Positions 61,001-64,000 of a stretch of 64,000 nt of DNA are shown here, in pieces. Each line of letters starts with the position of its first letter. Positions within the stretch are counted from its first letter, which is position 1. The translations under genes and the position numbers were made by a program. The notes under the pieces are model-generated. The model made no database searches, was not told where the DNA came from, and saw nothing but the letters and a program-made list of their open reading frames with translations. The DNA comes from Trichomonas vaginalis G3 (Eukaryota; Parabasalia; Trichomonadida; Trichomonadidae), in the NCBI RefSeq assembly GCF_026262505.1, contig NC_067206.1, forward strand, positions 6,414,879 through 6,478,878, given 5' to 3'.

Positions 61001-61568
61001 TTGAACTAACATTACATTATAAAAGTGGAACAAATGCAACATTTCATCCGGGAGATACATTCCAAATGGTATTTAATGACATAAGTTCTTTAGAATATGT
61101 TTATAGAGTTATGAGCATATATGATTTAATATATCCTATAGGAGCTGTTTATACGTCTATGAATCCAATAAATCCAAACACTTATTTGGTGGTAGATGGT
61201 ATGAAATAGTGACAGTTTTCCATTCTACACTAATACGCAGTCAATGAAGATGGGAGGTTCAAAGAAAATAGGTATTTGAAAACCTTCCTTCACATATGCA
61301 TAGGTTCAGTGGAAGAACATCTGTGGAAGGAAACCATTCACATTCAATAACAAAAAGAGGTTATACAAATCTTGCAGCGGGTTCGGATAGACAGGGAATG
61401 CATAGATATGATATTTCAACTGACCCAGTAGATTCAAGCACAGGTATTTTCTGTGGAACTGCAGGAAATCATACACATGTTGTAGCTGGTATTACAGACC
61501 CAGCAGGTAATGGAAAATATTATATGCCTCCTTATATAACAATGCACGCTTGGATACGAGTTGGTTAA
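58089..61568 (+). pseudogene. Long phage-like fibre protein with a different tip, unit 2
   Basis: Same N-terminal repeats and shaft as 43933-47125, with a 63-base hairpin insertion in frame at 58667-58729. After the KADKNHTH repeats the sequence departs: an added segment of about 75 residues (KFSKPDTMTFTTEIINGEPA, FEFFLDNSIELTLHYKSG), then YPIGAVYTSMNPINPN and a collar-type tip sharing GNHSHSITKRGYTNLAAGSD with unit 1 but ending in a different sequence (KYYMPPYITMHAWIRVG). Several breaks in the shaft. Confidence 0.65.
58667..58729. repeat. 63-base GC-rich triple-hairpin insertion, unit 2 only
   Basis: GGACTCTTTGAGTCC (58676-58690), GGTCTTTCAGACC (58695-58707) and GGGCGAAGCCC (58718-58728). 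An outer GTCGC (58667) pairs with GCGAC (58711), giving a branched fold. Unit 1 has CATAAA joined directly to TGACAG at this place (about 44507). The insertion adds 21 codons in frame. Confidence 0.95.
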
Positions 61569-61586
61569 AATCTTTAACTTTACAAA

Positions 61587-62672
61587 ATGAGCTTGAAAGA
61601 AGTATTCGAACAACATCCATGGAGGTCATTTAAGAAGTTCAATGAAGCTGCAAAGAGTTCGGGATTTACTAACAGAGCTGAAGTGAAAAGGTTCTTTGAC
61701 AAAAATGTTGTACATCAAACAAAAATAAACCCTTACGACTACTTTTTACCAATTTACTCCAACACTCCTGACGCATACCAATTTGACACTCTCATTCAAA
61801 GCAGAAAATGTGGCCATAAACCATTCCTCATCTTCATAAATGTTAACACTCGTAAAGCATATGCATATCCAATGAAAAATAAAGGAACTCATGAAGTGTT
61901 AAGAGTTTTACAAAAGTTTGTAGCAGAACATAACCCAAGTACTTTAACATCAGACCAAGACGGTGCATACCTCAGCAACGAAATCACAGAATTTCTCATT
62001 AAGCATAAACAAACTCACTACACTACTGAAGACCATAACCATAACATACTCGGTATCATTAACCGCTTCATAAGAACGCTCAGAGATTTAAATCAAGAGC
62101 GAGACTTTACCGAAGAAACAATGAAACATTTCATCGAAGTATATAATTCCTCAACACATTCTACAACAGGCCATACACCAAATTCAATGACACAACAACA
62201 AGAAGAAAAGTATATACAAAAGAAACGAAGTCAAACACAAAATATCAGAAATTCAACACAATTTACTCTCATTCCTGGAACAAAAGTTCGTGTAGTTCTT
62301 GACGACAAACCGTTGACAAAGAAACGTTTAAGGTTAAGTCGAAATTATTATATCGTAGACTCTACGCAAGGTAATGGATATCTTATAAAAGCTGCTGACG
62401 ACTCTATTGCGTTTTATCCTCGACATAAATTAGTCGAAAGTAGTAATGGCAAACTTGCTGAAACCATTGACGAAGCAAAGCGAGGAGTGGTTATTGAAAT
62501 ACTTGACTACAACATAAACGATGACACTTATAAAGTAAGATATGAAGGAGGCGTTGAAGATGTTATACCATCTAAGAACTTGAGAGAGTCGAAGCCAACA
62601 CATCTGGGACCATTAGAGCGGGAGTACTGGAAAGACAAAAATATGCCAGAAAGAATAAGAAAATTCTTCTAA
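61587..62672 (+). CDS. Retroviral-type integrase with chromo-like tail, unit 2 (looks whole)
   Basis: 361-residue open frame. The N-terminal part MSLKEVFEQHPWRSFKKFNE resembles a small helical domain. The catalytic core of the rve fold runs about 55-210: YQFDTLIQSRK with D67, TLTSDQDGAYLS with D123, and the HNHNILGIINRFIRTLRDLN helix. The C-terminal half holds TKVRVVLDDKP and KKRLRLSRNYYIVD (SH3-like) and a chromo-like RGVVIEILDYNINDDTYKVR. It joins Polinton ends to chromosomal DNA. The leader TCTTTAACTTTACAAA is the same as in unit 1. Confidence 0.85.
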   Translation: MSLKEVFEQHPWRSFKKFNEAAKSSGFTNRAEVKRFFDKNVVHQTKINPYDYFLPIYSNTPDAYQFDTLIQSRKCGHKPFLIFINVNTRKAYAYPMKNKGTHEVLRVLQKFVAEHNPSTLTSDQDGAYLSNEITEFLIKHKQTHYTTEDHNHNILGIINRFIRTLRDLNQERDFTEETMKHFIEVYNSSTHSTTGHTPNSMTQQQEEKYIQKKRSQTQNIRNSTQFTLIPGTKVRVVLDDKPLTKKRLRLSRNYYIVDSTQGNGYLIKAADDSIAFYPRHKLVESSNGKLAETIDEAKRGVVIEILDYNINDDTYKVRYEGGVEDVIPSKNLRESKPTHLGPLEREYWKDKNMPERIRKFF

Positions 62673-62689
62673 ACTTTTTCGTTGGATGT

Positions 62690-62929
62690 AAATCAGACAT
62701 GAATGAGAACAGTCATGTATTATTAATGTTTTCATAAATTTACACCAAAAATAATGTTTAGGTGAAGAGGTGAGATCTCACCCGTTTTTTCACCTCTTTT
62801 TTCACCCTCACCGCTTAGCGGCTCAGATTGCTTTAGCTTTCTCATGAATTTTCATGTATTTCCTTATGAAAGAAAAATAAAGTTAGTTTTATTTTTATTT
62901 ATTTTTTTATCCGGAATATAAAGACAGTA
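62690..62929 (+). promoter_or_regulatory. Palindrome and promoter block before the KilA-N gene, unit 2
   Basis: GGTGAAGAGGTGAGATCTCACC (near 62760-62782), hairpin CCGCTTAGCGG (62811-62821), then the common promoter block ending TTTTTTTATCCGGAATATAA before the ATG at 62930. Confidence 0.75.
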
Positions 62930-63757
62930 ATGACAACATCAGAGAACACAACAACAGTTATAGTCCATGAAGCAATAAATGAAGAATACGAATACATACA
63001 GTATAACAAACAATTGAGACTCATTCGTTCAGTCAAAGACGACATGTACCAAATGCAAAGTATAATGAATGCTCTTCAGTCTACAAAGCAAGCATATCAT
63101 TGGTTTGAAAACCAACAGACAAAAGAACTTTTAGAAGAATTTCCTCATATGATTGCTACCCTCGGAAAACCGAGGGAAGAGATTCCATTCGAAAATCGCA
63201 AGAATTTGGCACCTGGTTTGAGAGGTTATTATGTTCATAGACTTTTAGTAAATGCTGTAGCAATGTGGGCTTCACCTCGTTATGCTTGTTATATTTTCAT
63301 GATGTTAGATGAACTATATAAAGCAGAACGTGGAGAGATGGAAAAGAAACTTCAAGCAAAAGATGAAGTCATTGAATCCAAAGACAAAAGCATACAGAAA
63401 AGAATACCACGTTCAGTACCAAAAGGAAAGGAAAAGAGTTATAAGTATATGATATATACTGAAGAGTTGGAGAAAGAAGAAGATAAAGATATGGTTATGT
63501 TGCATTTAGTCAGAAGAAACAACAAGAGCTTTTATGACCTTGCTAAGATTTACAAATCTGACAGAAACTGGTTCTATCGTGAAAACTTACCGATTTCAAT
63601 GACACCGAATGAGCAAATAAAAGAAATTGTCAAAAATACTCTTCCTCAAACACACTATGACATCAAAGGTTGCACAATACTTACCTTCAAAGAAGACTTA
63701 CCATTACTGAAAGAAAAGATAACAGAATATTTCGATAACTTCAAAGAGGAAGAATGA
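62930..63757 (+). CDS. KilA-N domain protein, unit 2 (looks whole)
   Basis: 275-residue open frame, MTTSENTTTVIVHEAINEEY. KilA-N core about 38-140 (DMYQMQSIM, YHWFENQQTKELLEEF, GLRGYYVHRLLVNAVAMWAS, FMMLDELY), then coil and the DUF3627-like part IPRSVPKGKEK to the end (THYDIKGCTILTFKEDLPLL). The core is of the same type as element A's copy and unlike that of unit 1. A perfect hairpin CCCTCGGAAAACCGAGGG (63159-63176) lies within the core. DNA-binding, possibly regulating element genes (inference). Confidence 0.75.
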   Translation: MTTSENTTTVIVHEAINEEYEYIQYNKQLRLIRSVKDDMYQMQSIMNALQSTKQAYHWFENQQTKELLEEFPHMIATLGKPREEIPFENRKNLAPGLRGYYVHRLLVNAVAMWASPRYACYIFMMLDELYKAERGEMEKKLQAKDEVIESKDKSIQKRIPRSVPKGKEKSYKYMIYTEELEKEEDKDMVMLHLVRRNNKSFYDLAKIYKSDRNWFYRENLPISMTPNEQIKEIVKNTLPQTHYDIKGCTILTFKEDLPLLKEKITEYFDNFKEEE

Positions 63758-63759
63758 AG

Positions 63760-63861
63760 TCACGACAACATTAACGAAGAAGTCACGACAACATTAACGA
63801 AGAGAGAATGAGGTGAAAAAACAGGTGAAATCTCACCTCTTCACCAAAAATATATTTTTGG
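63760..63861. repeat. GAAGAAGTCACGACAACATTAAC repeats and palindrome
   Basis: Two short tandem units similar to the 25-base iteron of element A, then GGTGAAATCTCACC with CTTCACC arms (63815-63846). Confidence 0.75.
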
Positions 63862-64000
63862 TTAAATAGCTTCAGGGTCAATTTCTTCAACCATTTCACT
63901 TCCTTCGTCAATGTCAATAGAAGCTTCTTCAACCTTTGGTAAGAACTTTTGTATAACATCTTTGTTCGTTATTGTCTTCAGAGATGAAGGATAATATTTC
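63862..64000 (-). CDS. C-terminal part of the acidic-tailed protein, unit 2 (cut by edge)
   Basis: Same gene as 51543-52016; only the end is in the window, with KVEEASIDIDEGSEMVEEID. Confidence 0.6.
   Translation of the reverse strand, partial: KYYPSSLKTITNKDVIQKFLPKVEEASIDIDEGSEMVEEIDPEAI

Larger units (their letters stand above)
38124..64000. mobile_element. Polinton (Maverick) type element B, runs past the window, internally duplicated
   Basis: The left end is GGTAGGTGGGGCTTCC and onward to AGCCC (38124-38162), near-identical to the first ~38 bases of element A's terminal repeat but different further in, so it is a separate subfamily. No right end is seen before 64000. Contents: packaging ATPase, integrase, fibre, jelly-roll candidates and small virion-like genes, each present twice because the interior is a head-to-tail duplication (about 38641-52783 and 52784 onward). 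Major capsid, polymerase B, protease and SF3 helicase were not recognised in the visible part. Unit 1 is mostly open; unit 2 has about ten breaks. The similarity of the units suggests the duplication is young. Confidence 0.8.
52784..64000. repeat. Duplication unit 2 of element B (cut by window edge)
   Basis: Same order and direction as unit 1 from its first hairpin on. The offset is about 14.19 kb through most of the unit, growing after the fibre tip and shrinking after the integrase because of the missing accessory genes. No terminal repeat lies at the junction. Confidence 0.85.

Overview
The window looks like parabasalid DNA, most likely Trichomonas vaginalis (a close relative such as Tritrichomonas cannot be excluded). 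Reasons: long intronless genes in very AT-rich DNA, very short 5' leaders, a TCATTTT-type initiator just upstream of the zinc-transporter start, and two large Polinton (Maverick) type elements of the kind that fills trichomonad genomes. About 49 of the 64 kb is Polinton DNA; about 14.5 kb at the left is ordinary host chromosome.

Host region, 1-14553: the tail of a lysine-rich protein (3-242), a cyclin (966-1985), a coiled-coil protein (2340-4007, minus), a ZIP zinc transporter (5262-6128, minus), a 2.58-kb terminal-inverted-repeat element with no gene (6471-9049) that carries three consecutive perfect hairpins (8632-8814), a DDX11/Chl1-type iron-sulphur helicase (9144-11297), a small unknown gene (11346-11678, minus) and an ABCB-type half transporter split by one in-frame TAA (11844-13916, minus).

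Element A, 14554-37861 (23.3 kb): bounded by 55-bp inverted repeats plus an A/T run and a 5-bp TCTTT target duplication. It holds fossils of a double-jelly-roll major capsid protein, jelly-roll-like minor capsid candidates, an SF3 helicase, a packaging ATPase, an integrase, a phage-like fibre, small amphipathic virion-like proteins and a D12-class adenine methyltransferase. No DNA polymerase B was recognised. It is broken many times (of the order of twenty).

Element B, 38124 to beyond the right edge: its left end shares the first ~38 bases of A's terminal repeat. Its interior is a head-to-tail duplication. Unit 1 (about 38641-52783) and unit 2 (52784 onward) are about 97% alike by eye and carry the same series: small virion-like genes, packaging ATPase, jelly-roll candidates, a long fibre, integrase, then an accessory module. 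Unit 1 is mostly open; unit 2 has about ten breaks.

Three observations stand out. (1) Comparing the two units shows recent gain or loss of tiny GC-rich hairpin insertions (30-66 bp), two of them in frame inside genes. (2) The accessory module (KilA-N protein, T5orf172-type protein, unknown 313-residue protein) occurs in the same order in A and B. Its genes carry a common promoter block and are separated by a covarying palindrome (GGTGAGATCTCACC or GGTTAGATCTAACC), and the units differ by whole genes, which suggests exchangeable cassettes. (3) The fibre tip and the core of the KilA-N domain differ between otherwise near-identical copies, which looks like replacement of specificity regions.
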